Origin: Aquanectria penicillioides
Taxonomy: Eukaryota > Ascomycota > Sordariomycetes > Hypocreales > Nectriaceae
Assembly (NCBI GenBank): GCA_003415625.1
Contig: PYIU01000001.1
Span: forward strand, 4,216,746-4,280,745
Length of the DNA stretch: 64,000 bases
Direction of reading: 5' to 3'
The notes beneath the pieces are model-generated. The model was not told where the DNA came from and ran no database searches. It worked only from the letters and a program-made list of their open reading frames with translations. The position numbers and the translations under genes are program-made. Positions 1 to 11,212 of this stretch are shown here, one piece after another (position 1 is the first letter of the stretch; each line of letters opens with the position of its first letter).

Positions 1-1241
1 GCATTCTTGTCAGACTCAAAGGTGTAGTTGTCGAGCATCTTGCGGTATCGGCCGACAAGGTCCAGCGTTCTGCTATACATGAGAGGTCCGGAGTAACCAC
101 CGGTCTCGTTGAAGTTGGACTGCTCCTGGCGGGACAACTGGATGCCCTCTGGGATGACGCCGGTCCTTCGCTTGGTGGTGTTTCCGACAATAACTCCGTC
201 GACACCACTGGCGTGGACAGCCTGGACGATGCCCTCCATTTGAGTGTCCTCGTCCTCATCCGGAGAGACCTTGACCATGATCTTGGGGCGCTCCTTGCGG
301 TCAGTCTTTGTGGCTTCCTCGACGACGGCACTTAGAAGCCTGGTGAGGGGCTCTGTTGCCTGCAGATCGCGGAGACCAGGGGTGTTGGGGCTGCTGACGT
401 TGACGACAATCACATCAGCGTACCGAGCAAGCCTTCGGACGCAATAGACGTAGTCGTTGGCAACGGCCTTCTCATCTCGCTCATCGGTCTCCTTGTTCTT
501 GGCAATCTGGACTGCAAGAAGTCGTCCCTCTCGCAAACTGCCTGGGGGAACATTGGCCTTGCCGTTGAGCACATCGGTCTCGCTCAAACCAAGAGATCGG
601 CCAAACCTTCGGAGTCGGTCTCGCAGTCGGATGGCCATGTCGTCGGCGCCTCGAGAGTTGAGGCCATATCGGTTGACCATTCCATCGAGGTTGGGGACTC
701 GAAACACGCGAGGCTTGGGGTTACCAGCCTGGGGGAGAGGGGTGCAGCCACCAACCTCAACAACACCAGCACCCAATTCGAAGAGGACGTCGGGGATCTC
801 AGCATCCTTGTCGAGGCCGGCGGAAATGCCAATTGGGTTCTGCAGGTCGGTTCCAAAGACAGAAACGGCAAGCTCGGGGCATTTGAGGGTGGTATCGCGC
901 TCGCGGGGGTGGAGGTTCAACTCGTAGAGCGTCTTAAGGGCGCAAGTGCCGAAGTGGTGGGCGTCCTCGGCATCGGGGAAGGCGTACCGCAGGGCCGGCG
1001 GCACAATCCATCGGTGGAAGAAGGCGCGGGTATCGGTAGAGTAGAGGTAAGAGGCGCAGAGACCGGCGGCGATGACGGTGCCGTAGAGGGCGACCTTCAG
1101 CTGGGTGGTTCCGTCGCCAGCGGACGAGGACGAGGCATAGCGGCGTTGGACGACGGGGCTCCGGGGTAGGGCCGGGCGCACGGCGGGAGTGACTCGGGCA
1201 CCAGAAATGGCGGATCGCGATCGGAGGAGAGACGCGGACAT
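1..1241 (-). CDS. Dihydroorotate dehydrogenase (quinone), mitochondrial class 2; 3' end beyond window
   Basis: Fourth step of de novo pyrimidine synthesis: oxidises dihydroorotate to orotate and passes electrons to ubiquinone at the mitochondrial inner membrane. The frame is open from the ATG at 1241 to the left edge (about 413 residues), with no intron. The N-terminus is rich in Ser/Arg/Ala (MSASLLRSRS), like a mitochondrial presequence, followed by a hydrophobic stretch (ALYGTVIAAGLCASYLY) typical of the class 2 membrane anchor. The TIM-barrel core is clear: NPIGISAGLDKDAEIPD (FMN/substrate region), NRYGLNSRG, the catalytic-loop block VNVSSPNTPGLRDLQ, and GVDGVIVGNTT near the edge. The last roughly 40-50 residues are missing because of the window end. 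Class 2 assignment rests on the presequence plus membrane segment; no regulatory site was identified. The fungal gene is often called URA9 or pyrD. Confidence 0.95.
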   Translation of the reverse strand, partial: MSASLLRSRSAISGARVTPAVRPALPRSPVVQRRYASSSSAGDGTTQLKVALYGTVIAAGLCASYLYSTDTRAFFHRWIVPPALRYAFPDAEDAHHFGTCALKTLYELNLHPRERDTTLKCPELAVSVFGTDLQNPIGISAGLDKDAEIPDVLFELGAGVVEVGGCTPLPQAGNPKPRVFRVPNLDGMVNRYGLNSRGADDMAIRLRDRLRRFGRSLGLSETDVLNGKANVPPGSLREGRLLAVQIAKNKETDERDEKAVANDYVYCVRRLARYADVIVVNVSSPNTPGLRDLQATEPLTRLLSAVVEEATKTDRKERPKIMVKVSPDEDEDTQMEGIVQAVHASGVDGVIVGNTTKRRTGVIPEGIQLSRQEQSNFNETGGYSGPLMYSRTLDLVGRYRKMLDNYTFESDKN

Positions 1242-1856
1242 GTTTGGGAGGAGATACTGGACCGGGCCAGCTCCCAATGGATCACAGCGACGCGAGTTGT
1301 GTTGTTCGGGTGAAGCTCACAATCTGGGAATTTCCCGGCTGTGAGTGGTTAGCTGCACCCGGACTGCGGGAGGACAGTGTCCACACAGTATCAATGCACT
1401 GTTTCCGATGATCCGCAAATCTCTCAATTATGGAATGCATTACACGCTCATTTAGCATGCCACATTTCCATCCCAACCTCACCCTAAAGACTCGCTAATA
1501 AGCCCAACCTTATTTTGACAGTGATATTGTTGTATTGTGGGCGATCCAATTGTCTCATCGACACCCCCTCATCACGTGTTTTTCAGTGCATCCACTCTCA
1601 TGAAACATGAGCCTCGCTCATGAGATGTAGACTACATCTGAGTATATGCCAAACATGACTAACATGATGGCATCGTAAATATCAAAGAACTATTGGCATC
1701 GAGGCCGAAGTTTAATACATAAGTCGTGTAGTTGACTACTAAATATTCCGTTGAAACTCCGTTTCTTTACAGAGATTGTGTAAGAAGCGAAACTGCCCAC
1801 CAGCCGAGTGTCCACATCGTCACTTGGCGACACATTGTCGTACTGACTAAATCATC
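1242..1856. other. Intergenic: upstream region of the dihydroorotate dehydrogenase gene
   Basis: About 600 bases between two minus-strand genes. It holds the promoter side of the dihydroorotate dehydrogenase gene and the 3' side of the CFEM gene. No convincing coding region, RNA gene or repeat was seen. Confidence 0.6.
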
Positions 1857-2870
1857 TTAGGGAGATACATGCCGTATTGTAGGAGAGCCATTGCTGTCAT
1901 CGGGAGACCTGATTGAGTTGCCAGTGGTATTCAACCTTGCATTTAGAGAAGCACGAGCTCTGGCCGATGTAAACACTGGCGGCGGAGGACTCAGTTGTCC
2001 CGGTGATGACGATTCGGAACAGTCGCTTGTTGAGACACTCCTTATCGATTCAGCTACATCCTTTGAGGTGAGTGAGCTCGTCATCCCACTCAATTCGGGT
2101 GTCCTCATGTCTCCTCGTAACTCCTCACAGTGGGGCCGATCGCCCTCCATCTCGAAAATGTCACCCTTCTCATTCATGAAGCCCATTCCCCTCACCAACG
2201 AGGCTTCGTGGGCTTCTGCTAGCTTCTCCTCGAGAACTCGTCGCTTCTTTCTCTCTCGGACCCATAAGAAAAGCGCAATGGCGAGCAGGATAACCCCCAA
2301 CGAAACCCCGATACCAATTCCTGCTTGGGCTGCTGACGAAATGCCGGTGTTTTCGTTGTTCGGATTTGACGATGATGCTGGTTCGGTACTTTTAGATGAT
2401 GCAGGATCAATCGTGGCTGACTTTTGAGCGGCACCGGGCGTGGTAGTGGTGAAGGTGAAAACTGGCACCGAGGTTGGCAACGTGGTGTAAATGGATTTTG
2501 TAGTTGATTTAGCCGTCTCGGTTGCCGATGCTGGTTGAGTTGCAGTGCCAGTGGGCTCCCAATACTGTTCGCATACCATCCAGTATCTGTTTTCCATCTC
2601 TATTCGATCTATCGTGAGTTATAGTGACGATGACGAGGAAGGGATTCACATACGGAACATTTCATCTTTAGTGCAATTCGTGCCGAGTCTTCTTTCTCGG
2701 TTGTCCAGACATGTATACATAGTATCGACAATAGTTTGGTGATTATTTGAATAGCAATAACAGTCGTAGTCGGTCTGGTTGCAGCCTGTGGCCTCGACTC
2801 CGTTTTGAAAGCATCCGCTCACGCATGAGGGGATGCCGTTGATCAACGACTTGGCATTTGGATTCGCCAT
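1857..2870 (-). CDS. CFEM-domain, single-pass membrane protein
   Basis: Two exons: 2870..2654 and 2608..1857, with a 45-nt intron (GTATGT donor, AG acceptor) at 2609..2653. Exon 1 encodes a CFEM module, a fungal extracellular eight-cysteine domain linked to haem/iron uptake, surface sensing and adhesion. Seven cysteines lie in exon 1 (PSC, SGC, TGC, YDC, CYC, YTC, TNC). The eighth (MVCEQYW) appears only after the splice, which supports the intron. Next come a Ser/Thr/Pro-rich stalk, a transmembrane helix (AGIGIGVSLGVILLAIALFLW) followed by basic residues (RERKKRR), and a roughly 130-residue cytoplasmic tail rich in Ser/Pro. Total about 319 residues. The start at 2870 is the first ATG after an in-frame stop, yet the protein begins MANPNAKSLING with no signal peptide, unusual for this family. 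An unseen upstream exon is possible. The specific role (receptor or anchor) is unknown. Confidence 0.82.
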
Positions 2871-5800
2871 GGTGAGCGGGTATATGGGGTATGTTGAATT
2901 GAAAATAGAGAAGGCGCCTGCGCTGAATCAAAAGTCTGGTAGATGATTGAAAAAGAAAAAGAATAAAGAAGCGATAGAAAGAAGGCGACAGTGAGTAACG
3001 GAGAAGGAAAAGGCTTAGCAAAGGAATGAAGAAGAACGGAACAAGTCTGTGAAGAATTGAGAAACAAAATTGCATCGTCCCGGACCCATCGCGGGACGCA
3101 GGGGACGGCTGTATAATATGGACTCTCTGAAGGCTACCTTGCAGACAAGCCCGAATTGTCAGCATGGCTGCTTCGGAATGCCCCTTGGCTCTGGAACCAT
3201 GCACAAAGCGCCCGAGTGCTGAGCATCATAGGGCTGGTGAGACACTCAACTGAACCCAATCCGGGTAAGAGCAGGATCGGAGCCCCGGCCGCCAAGTCTG
3301 TCCTTCAATTTTACTATCACTGGGGCCAAACCCACCCGCGCAGCCATTTAGAAACGCCAGCGCACAAGAGCTTCCTTGTCATGAACCAACGAGCGCGGGA
3401 GGAAGAAATAAGGTCGTCTGTGCAGGGTTTTTAAGTGCTTGATTCAGCGTTTGAAATGTCATTCCCGAGCAGTCGTCTGGTTACAAGCTTTGAGAGACGG
3501 GGCATCCCATGTCCAGGCCCTAGCTTATTTTTTGCCCTTGTTCGATGGCTCGACGCTAAGGCGACTCCTGTGCATCAAGTTAATCGACAGATTGGGTGAT
3601 TACACAGGTAACCTAATCCTCGCATGCTACATTACCATCAACCATCGAGTCTCTTTTCATCGTAGTATCGTGGTGGGTATCCCGCAGATGAATGTGCGTG
3701 AAACAGGGGATGACCCGACGTTCCCGATTGGCGCTCCCCGGGGCACCTGAATAGAGTATCCATAGAAGTTGGTATTGTTTCTGTGATTGCTTTGATCAAT
3801 CATTTCGAGGCTGATACTTTCGTCTCGCATGGTAGTATAGAATTGTGCAGAGTTGTGGAGTGTTGTCACCTAGTGCCGACTCGTTGACTAGACACAAATC
3901 AATGCTGCTTTACGTACGCATCGTTGACGACAAGGGTAAAGGATGTGCTGAGGTCTTTCTAGCAAAATGTATGGTTTAGCATAATGTGAAGTATATTTTT
4001 ATGTCAGCTCTGAAAACGCTGCTCATTACAGAAGACTCAACCAGTGACACCGTGACAGATCCTCCAAGCTTTTTTATGGAGTAGTCCAAGTACCCAGCGA
4101 CAATGATTCGGACCAGGAATACGAGATAAAAAAACAGCAATGCATATATTTCACTAGCAGAGGATAGTAAACCGTGCTCGGATGGTACGGGTGTGGCATC
4201 AGCTGTCACGCGAAGGAATAGTCGGCCGTCCATGGACAGCACGGCACGATGCTGTCAGTATCCTTCCCCACGCGAGTGATTTCGTCCACAAAATTTAAAT
4301 TGAAATTCATATCAGCATACAAGCGGGATTTATACGAATCCTTCCTAACCTTGTAGTCTCGCCCCGAATATACTGGATGGCCTGGGCGCCAATACACACG
4401 GAGCTGTGCTTTGCCTGAGACGAGGAAAATTCGTGTTAGGTTCTTCAGAACTACAAATGTGATTTAAGATAATATCAAGCCTTTGGATTGTTGTGATTTT
4501 GATGAGAAGCCGTATGATATTCATCAGACGGGGATTGCAGCTGTGGAGAGAGATTTTGCCACTAGAACCGCCTGGAGATGAACCATGCTGCTTCATCAAC
4601 CTCCTTGAAATCCTTTTAACCAGGATGTTTTACCCCCCTTGTGAAGCCTCCAAGTGTGCCGTCAATACCTAGCTCATGTACGAAATAGGCATAATTAATA
4701 AAAAAAATTCGTGTTAGCGTGACATTCTTGACCTGGAAATGAGACCCTTCTTTGGTATTGCCGAACAGATCTTTGCGAATCCTGGAAGCAGGACAAACAA
4801 TGAAAGAACCATCATAACAAGCTATATGACGTTTATTGAACCAGATAAGAGGATCTCAAGACTTCAGAATGAATCTAGAACTCGACTTTCGCATTTCCTG
4901 TTTCTGCGACGGTCGGCTCTTTATGGAGAAACAGTCGCTTCTGAAGACAGCTTCGACCCCGGTTGAAGTGATACTTAATGACCTTTGGGCTACTAATACA
5001 ACTTCGGGTTGGGGTGATTTCCTCCTTTTATATTTCATTGAAGCAGGATTGATGAAGCATTTGCGGGAAAATGTGACACGGAATGTAAGCCAGCAAAAAT
5101 GCCGGCTTGTGCGTGGTACTCAAGACCAGGTTCCTCAGGGATGCAGTCATTGATGAGTCCCAGCTGAGAGCACACATTCATATTCTATTAATGGATAACA
5201 ATCCGGAACGAATATGGTAATTTTGAAATTCGTGCGTAAGGAGTGTTGATGTGGCAACCTCAAAGTATATTTTGGCGTGGATGATCTTAGTGGACGTTGT
5301 ATTGACAATGTTACTACGGTTATTACACTAACAAGCAGCCAAAGGCCAGATAAACTCTAAGTAACTCGTAGGCAAGAGGCGAGTTTTCTAAAAACAAGCT
5401 GCAAGGGTTTTCGGTGTAGTGGTATTCATTACCTAGAGGAGAACAGGCCACGTCGGACTGATGGCCCGGTCATCACCCACCACTCTATATGATATTATTC
5501 TACACGATTATTGGGACTCTAGCATTGTTTTGAGCCTTCAAATACACTGACATCTAGCATGAAAACGTGCCGAAAATGCATCAAGACCATCAATGAAGTG
5601 TTGTCTCCGCATCCTGAATATACTCTGGCAGCTTCGTCACATATGAAGCGGACAAATAACCTAGTTTCAATGACTGAGGAGGAAGTAATTAGACAAAACT
5701 ACGGCTCTAACTGCTGCAAAGAACCGGTTACATGTTTGTGGTTCCATCTACGAAGGAGCGCTACTGCTGCTGACCGACTTCGCCTCCTGACATCCATGCC

Positions 5801-6849
5801 ATTTGCAGATGGCTCAATCTGTACCCAACTATTCCATAATAATTCGCCATATGGTTACTCAGAGAGTAAAAAGGTCAATTTGGTTCAATTTTTGGATCTC
5901 AAAGGACGTACGTGCCGTGAACAATGCGTTGTCGCAGGCTGGCAGCAACAACACTGTTCTGCAGGGTAGAGTACTGCTCACCAAAATCACGAGCCCAGGC
6001 GGACCGAGGGAGAGATGACAAGATGAATGACAAGATTCTTGGCAGAATTCGCTCTGTCGGATAAAGATGGATCTTTGGTTCTGATTAGTAGTGATATTGA
6101 ATTAACATACATAACAGTCTCAAAGGCAGGGATCCGATAGCCTAATTGCCACCGACATGTTACCCAACCCACCCAATCACGTTGAAGAAACAAGGAAGCC
6201 GAGGAACTTGATTACTATTTCAACCAGGCAACTGGGGGAAATTGTAGCCCGTGGGGGGTTGATGGAGGTTAGCTGCCTAGAAATGCCATGCTTTTAGTCT
6301 TGGTAATGCCTTGCTATTCTGACACAGCTTTACTGAACCAGGCCGCCGGGGATAGAAAGGCACGAGGCTCCTATGTACCTGCCTGAACAGGGCAGAAACA
6401 CATTCAGGCCGGGGAAGAAGGTGAAAGAACAAAGCAAAGAGCAGGGTGTTTTTGACTTTCCTAATCACTGGGGGCAATAATCCAAACACAAGAGAGGCAA
6501 AGGAATTGGAATCGTCTGAGACGCTTTTGATGACCGTCTTTTGCCACGCAAAGTCAAAAGGTGCTACCAAGACACGTTGGTAGGTTTGATTGACTCGGAT
6601 ACCGACAAGAAAAAGCAGGGTTTTCGGGCATCGAACATTCTTCCCCCACTTTTCCCGAAGCACTCGGCGAGTCCTGGCGAAGAAGGCCTGGACCCTTGCC
6701 TCGAACAATTTTGGCGGGAAAAAAAAAAAGAACACAACCAAAACAAGACTCTTGGCACCCCCAGCACAAAGGGCCCCAATAAGGCCGTCATCCGACCGCG
6801 GCTGACATTTGCCCATTCTGCCCTCGACATCGCACCCAGCGTCTACCAG
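2871..6849. other. Long region without a supportable gene
   Basis: About 4 kb, fairly AT-rich between 3.9 and 6.2 kb. Only short open frames occur, on both strands; the longest, at 5559-5969 (+), encodes 136 residues with several Cys but matches no family I recognise. A 14-base string (AAAATTCGTGTTAG) occurs near 4425 and again near 4707. No transposon terminal repeats or RNA genes were found. The part near 2900-3150 is the upstream region of the CFEM gene; 6500-6849 is the upstream region of the next gene. Confidence 0.5.
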
Positions 6850-7768
6850 ATGGATCCAAGGACTCGTGACCTCATGGTCCAAAGCATCATCGAGGATGAC
6901 ATCTCTGAAGAGAGCAGGATCGAAGCGGCTGCGCTGGCCGCACTGCTGACCCTGGTCCAAAACCAGCAAGAGTCCGATGGCTCCGAGGATGTATGTGCGC
7001 CCAACAGCCATATCTCCGAGTGGCCGCCTCTCACAACCCGGCTCAAGACGGCTAACCACGACGCAGTATGACTCCGAATATGAATCCCTTGAAGGGAGCT
7101 ACGAGTATGAGGACGAGGCAGATGAGATTTTCGAGCCCCAGGCGCCTTTGGACCGCCAGCCCGTCTCATCGAGGAAGAGAGGCCGGGATGATCTGAGGGA
7201 CGAGACGTCACGTCCCCTGCCCAAAGTGGAATCTCAACCCCAACCTAGGAAACGGGCCCGCGTCGGCTCTCCATCAGCACACGAGAAGGGCAACGCTCAC
7301 GTAGAGCCACCCAAGCAGCCTGCGCTGAAGCCCGCTCTCAAACCAGAGCCTCAACAGCTCTTCTCTCCCGATCAGATCATCCGCATGATCAACCCCAGAG
7401 ACCCCAATGCCGCGGTTCTAGCTAGGGCCGTGGCCGACGTCAAGGTGCGCTTTGGAGACAAGGCGAGCGAGAAGGAGTTGGCTATTGTAGCGACGAAGCT
7501 CTGGAGCGGCCCTCAAGAACCCCACATGTACCACGCTATGAGCGATAGGATCAAGGAGATGTTCTTTTGGAAATGGGCCGAAGAAGTAACAGGCAAGCCG
7601 TGGGCATCCATGGTCTCCAAAGAATTTGGCCTCCCCATGGCCCCGGTCCGAAGGGACCAGCCCCATGCGACGACGACACCCACTGTGCCCAAACGAGAGC
7701 CCGTGCCACAAACGAAGTTGAAGGCGGATGTCTTGAAGCAAGTCGATGCCCGCTCCCAGGGAAACTAG
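6850..7768 (+). CDS. Conserved hypothetical protein, charged, probably nuclear
   Basis: Two exons: 6850..6990 and 7067..7768, with a 76-nt intron (GTATGT donor, GCTAAC branch point near 7051, CAG acceptor). The product is about 280 residues. The N-terminus (MDPRTRDLMVQSIIEDD) is helical and acidic, followed by an Asp/Glu/Tyr-rich stretch. A Pro/Lys/Arg-rich linker carries two candidate basic nuclear-localisation patches (SSRKRGRDD and QPRKRARVG). The conserved-looking part is about residues 170-250: FSPDQIIRMINPRDPNAAV..., continuing with helices ending in FFWKWAEEVTGKPWASMV. I do not recognise a named domain. The start was chosen at 6850 because the splice joins this frame; an upstream in-frame ATG at 6541 would add an unlikely Lys-rich leader. 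The function cannot be named. Confidence 0.72.
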
Positions 7769-10189
7769 AGGAAAGAGTGCGGTTGTGGCTGGATAATGTC
7801 AAGATGAATTAGGTACATAGGCACGATGCAAGGCAGAAAGCCATGCAAGGAAGCGGGATGGACGGATGCAGAAGCGGCGGCAGCATCAGCAGCAGAAGAG
7901 GTGGGCGACGATCATGGGACAGTATGACACATGAAACGAAGACTGAGATACCCCTCGGAGCATAATTGGATATGGGACATGGACGACACGACTCAGTTGG
8001 AATGATAAACTAGCGATTGATACTTTTTTTCTCTTTTGTATGAATACACGGGCACCCATTTACGATACATCTGCAACCCAACTTCACCAGGGATCGACAC
8101 AAAATACTGAAATGAGCGGTGCGTCAAGGTTGCCACAGGCCACACGCGAGTTGTCAGAGGAGAGTAGAAAAATTGTCGGCGGAGCGTGGTACAGATGAGC
8201 CACCCGAAACCTCCGGGCCTCTGCCCCGCCGTACAAACTCGGCGGGCCGGCGGTAAAGGCGAGTTGGTTGATTTGACAGCTGCTGTTGACAAGGAGAAGG
8301 GGAGGGGGCAAAGAACCAGCAGAATGTACTACCAGGAAGAAAAAGAGAGACCTGCGTAGCCTTGAAACGCCTTGCGTGTTGAACGGGCGTTAGGTGGCGA
8401 GAGAAGGGGCCCCTCTCTGAGTTGGGCGCAGACATAACCCCGAGACAAGAATAGTAAGGTTTCTGGCCCAATGACAGCGAGAGCGTCGTAAACTCGTGGT
8501 TGGACTCGAGAGTGACTGATGGACGAGGGCTTTGGCACAACAATTGCTGGGGTGGAGCGTGCTGGGAAACAGATGCTTTGGAATATGATCAATAGGGGGA
8601 TTTGGATTAGGGTCGAGACGTCCGAGCCGAAGTGGAGGGAGATGGATCAACTGGATTGCAGATTCTAGTAGGATCATAACGGTCGTCATGGCATCTCACA
8701 TCAGCTGCGAGTAGCGAGGGATAGGGTGACACAGACAGCATGGTTTCGTGCTGCATTCGCTGTAAGACGTGAAAACATGGCGGGGAAACACTGCTGAGGC
8801 TTGGGTGTGACGAAGTGACAAAGGGAGCTGGACGTTTAGCAAAGACAGGGAGGGGTCCAGATCGAGTCCCAAAGGAGAAGCCCCCACGCCGACGGTGTGG
8901 TCTGGTTTAGAACCCGTCTTGGCCGGATCAAGCCACCACCATCCAGCTGGGATTCAGCTGCTTCGGTAACTTGTTAGTGCATCTCTAGGGCTGGGTGCTT
9001 GCTGGATGAGGGGCAAGGAGACAAGTGTGTGAGAGTGAGTGAGGGATTGAGATGGATGGATTGGCTGGCGGGCGGCTGCGACCACACTGCGAGCTGGGAC
9101 GTAGATGGCGAAATCTTGCGACAAAGGGGGGGGGGGCGCGAAGCAGGACAACGATGTAGGATTGTCGATCTGGTCATCATGTCGAATGCTCGACATGTTT
9201 CGTAGCGGGACATGCATGTGCAAACCATCTCGCTCTCGTCCCAAACAGTGACCGCCTCGCCCGGGCCTCACCCGGCCACGCCTCGTGCGAGCTGCGTGCG
9301 TACCGAAGGCCGACCGGCGAGGCAGGCTGGGTGATGAGGGGCAAGCATGATAACGTACTGGTTGTGGCTTGGATGTGGAGTGGCAGGACAAAAGACGTCC
9401 CCCAGTCTACCTCGATGGAGCATAATGTAAAGGAGGCGAGGGAGAGAGGGTACGTATGTCGACAGCAGTAGCAGCAGTGTAGTTGCAGGGTGACCACACC
9501 ACGAACACGCACTAGTGGTTAGCTGGCTCGGAGATCCGTTGCGTGTGTAATGGACTCGAGTGCGGCACGGAGCGACGGCTAAAACAGAGCGGCATCCCGA
9601 ACACGACGACAGCCACGACGACACGGCCTTTTGCAACGTTTTCGCAAAAAAAGCGACTTGCCGAGTGCGGCAGGTGGAACGTGGCCATGGCCAGCTGGGG
9701 CGTACGGGGGGAGGCGAGGACAGCGCTCGTGCGCTTCTTTGCTCTTGTGCGCCCAGTCGTGGATCTTGAATTTGCACATGAATGGAGATTTTGGGGGCTG
9801 CTAGAGAGATAGGCAATTAATTGGTTTCCCAGCCAAAAATCCAAAGAGACAAATTAAACATGAGCACGGCATGTTCGTCCATGTTTCTGCCCCTGTCAAT
9901 CCCGCCCCGCCCCAGACCCGACCCAACAAAGCAGCCCCAGAGCTGTTGCTCGGCTCGGGACGAATTAGACGTGGGCAAGAGAACTCTGAACTGCCTTGGC
10001 TTTTTCTCGTCGTTCTGGCGGCTGCATCCAACTAGCTTTTGAACCCATTGATGCTTGATAGATGAGGTACCTGGGGGAGGAGTGGGCAGCAGCTTGCATG
10101 TACTATGTACAGTAGCTGTCTCGTGGGGACATGGTCGAGGAGGGCCTTGTTTCGGCCCAGGCTCCGCTCATCGGCCCAGAACACAAGAG

Positions 10190-10217
10190 CATACAGCATA
10201 CAGCATACAGCATACAG
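10190..10217. repeat. Tandem repeat, four CATACAG units
   Basis: Four perfect head-to-tail copies of a 7-base unit in the region upstream of the NIPA-type gene. Too short and simple to suggest a function. Confidence 0.9.
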
Positions 10218-10624
10218 CGCAGAACACCCACGCTCTCACGTACACACACTCCGATGCATCGACAAGGAACCCCCAAGCAGCGTCACAAGGAACACAAGCA
10301 ACACAAGCAACACAACACAACGAACCGGGCATCCTGGGCGCTAACCCGTCTCCTGGGCCCCCTCATTCGTGTCGGCCAGCGGGTTGGTTCAGAGTCCGTC
10401 CCCCGTTCCCACCCCTGGTCTTACTGCGTCTCACTGGAGCTACAGTGGCTGGCAGTGGGGAAGCGGCGCCCCGAAATGGAGGGTGGTGAAGGATGGTGAG
10501 GGGGGAAGCGTCTATTCTCGGTGGCTAAGTGGGCATCGCTCGCCCCCAAAACTCCGTGCCATCGCCTCCGCGGCAGCGTCGTCGTCGTAGCAGCTGGGTC
10601 GCAGCGCCCAGTAGCTGGGCCAGA

Positions 10625-10644
10625 ACACACACACACACACACAC
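10625..10644. repeat. (AC)n microsatellite
   Basis: Ten AC dinucleotides in a row, about 570 bases before the NIPA-type start codon. Confidence 0.95.
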
Positions 10645-11212
10645 TGGTACCCGTCATGCCCTGGGAGTGAGAGTGGGAGCTAGCACCACTAGGTCACCCG
10701 CAGGTCACCAGTAGGTAGCCAGCACCAGCGCCAGCGCCAGCCATGCCATAGAACAAGGCAGACAGACAACCCAAAAAGCACCAACGGGGAAAAAAAAAAA
10801 AAGCTTCCAGGGTTCCAGGTTCCCCATCGCAAGCTAAGCCTGTCGTCCTCAGCCGGCGCCTGGTTCCATCCAGTCTGCGCGCTCCTCAACCATCCTTCCC
10901 TCTCTCCCTTCCTTCTTTTCTGCATCCTAACATATCTCGACGATTCCTCCGCGCGGGCCTGGGATTTTTCTTTATTCTGTTTTTTATTTTATCTTTTTGT
11001 ATCCGAGTTCCTCGCTGCGCAGAGCACGCCTCCGTATATACGCCGTCCAGCCTTAACCCCCGATTCGACCTCCTTAACTAGCCATCGTCGTCATCGCATC
11101 TCCTCCGTCGCTCGCCCACCCACATGCCGTCGTGATCAAGCTTCCCGAGTCCGAATCTCTCCTCCCCCCTCCGCTCCGACCACCTCCTCTTCCTCCCCTT
11201 GTTGTCCTTGCA

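Larger units (their letters stand above)
7769..11212. other. 3.4 kb intergenic region upstream of the NIPA-type transporter
   Basis: No convincing coding region. It contains short tandem repeats (four CATACAG units at 10190-10217 and an AC run at 10625-10644), AACACAAGC-type low-complexity DNA at 10290-10320, and a pyrimidine-rich stretch just before the start codon at 11213 (roughly 11085-11205), typical of fungal 5' leaders. The length suggests a large promoter and/or long 5' UTR of the downstream gene, but no specific site could be assigned. Confidence 0.5.

Noticed and set aside
1891..2427. 178-codon plus-strand frame
   Set aside because: Antisense to the CFEM gene exon 2, which has a validated eighth cysteine and transmembrane helix.
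6465..6483. Sequence resembling a mimp transposon terminal repeat (CACTGGGGGCAATAA)
   Set aside because: The end reads CACTGG rather than CAGTGG and no inverted partner was found within a few hundred bases.
6277..7059. 260-codon open frame on the minus strand
   Set aside because: Overlaps the start of the spliced gene at 6850 and shows no domain; low-complexity Phe runs come from A-rich DNA on the other strand.
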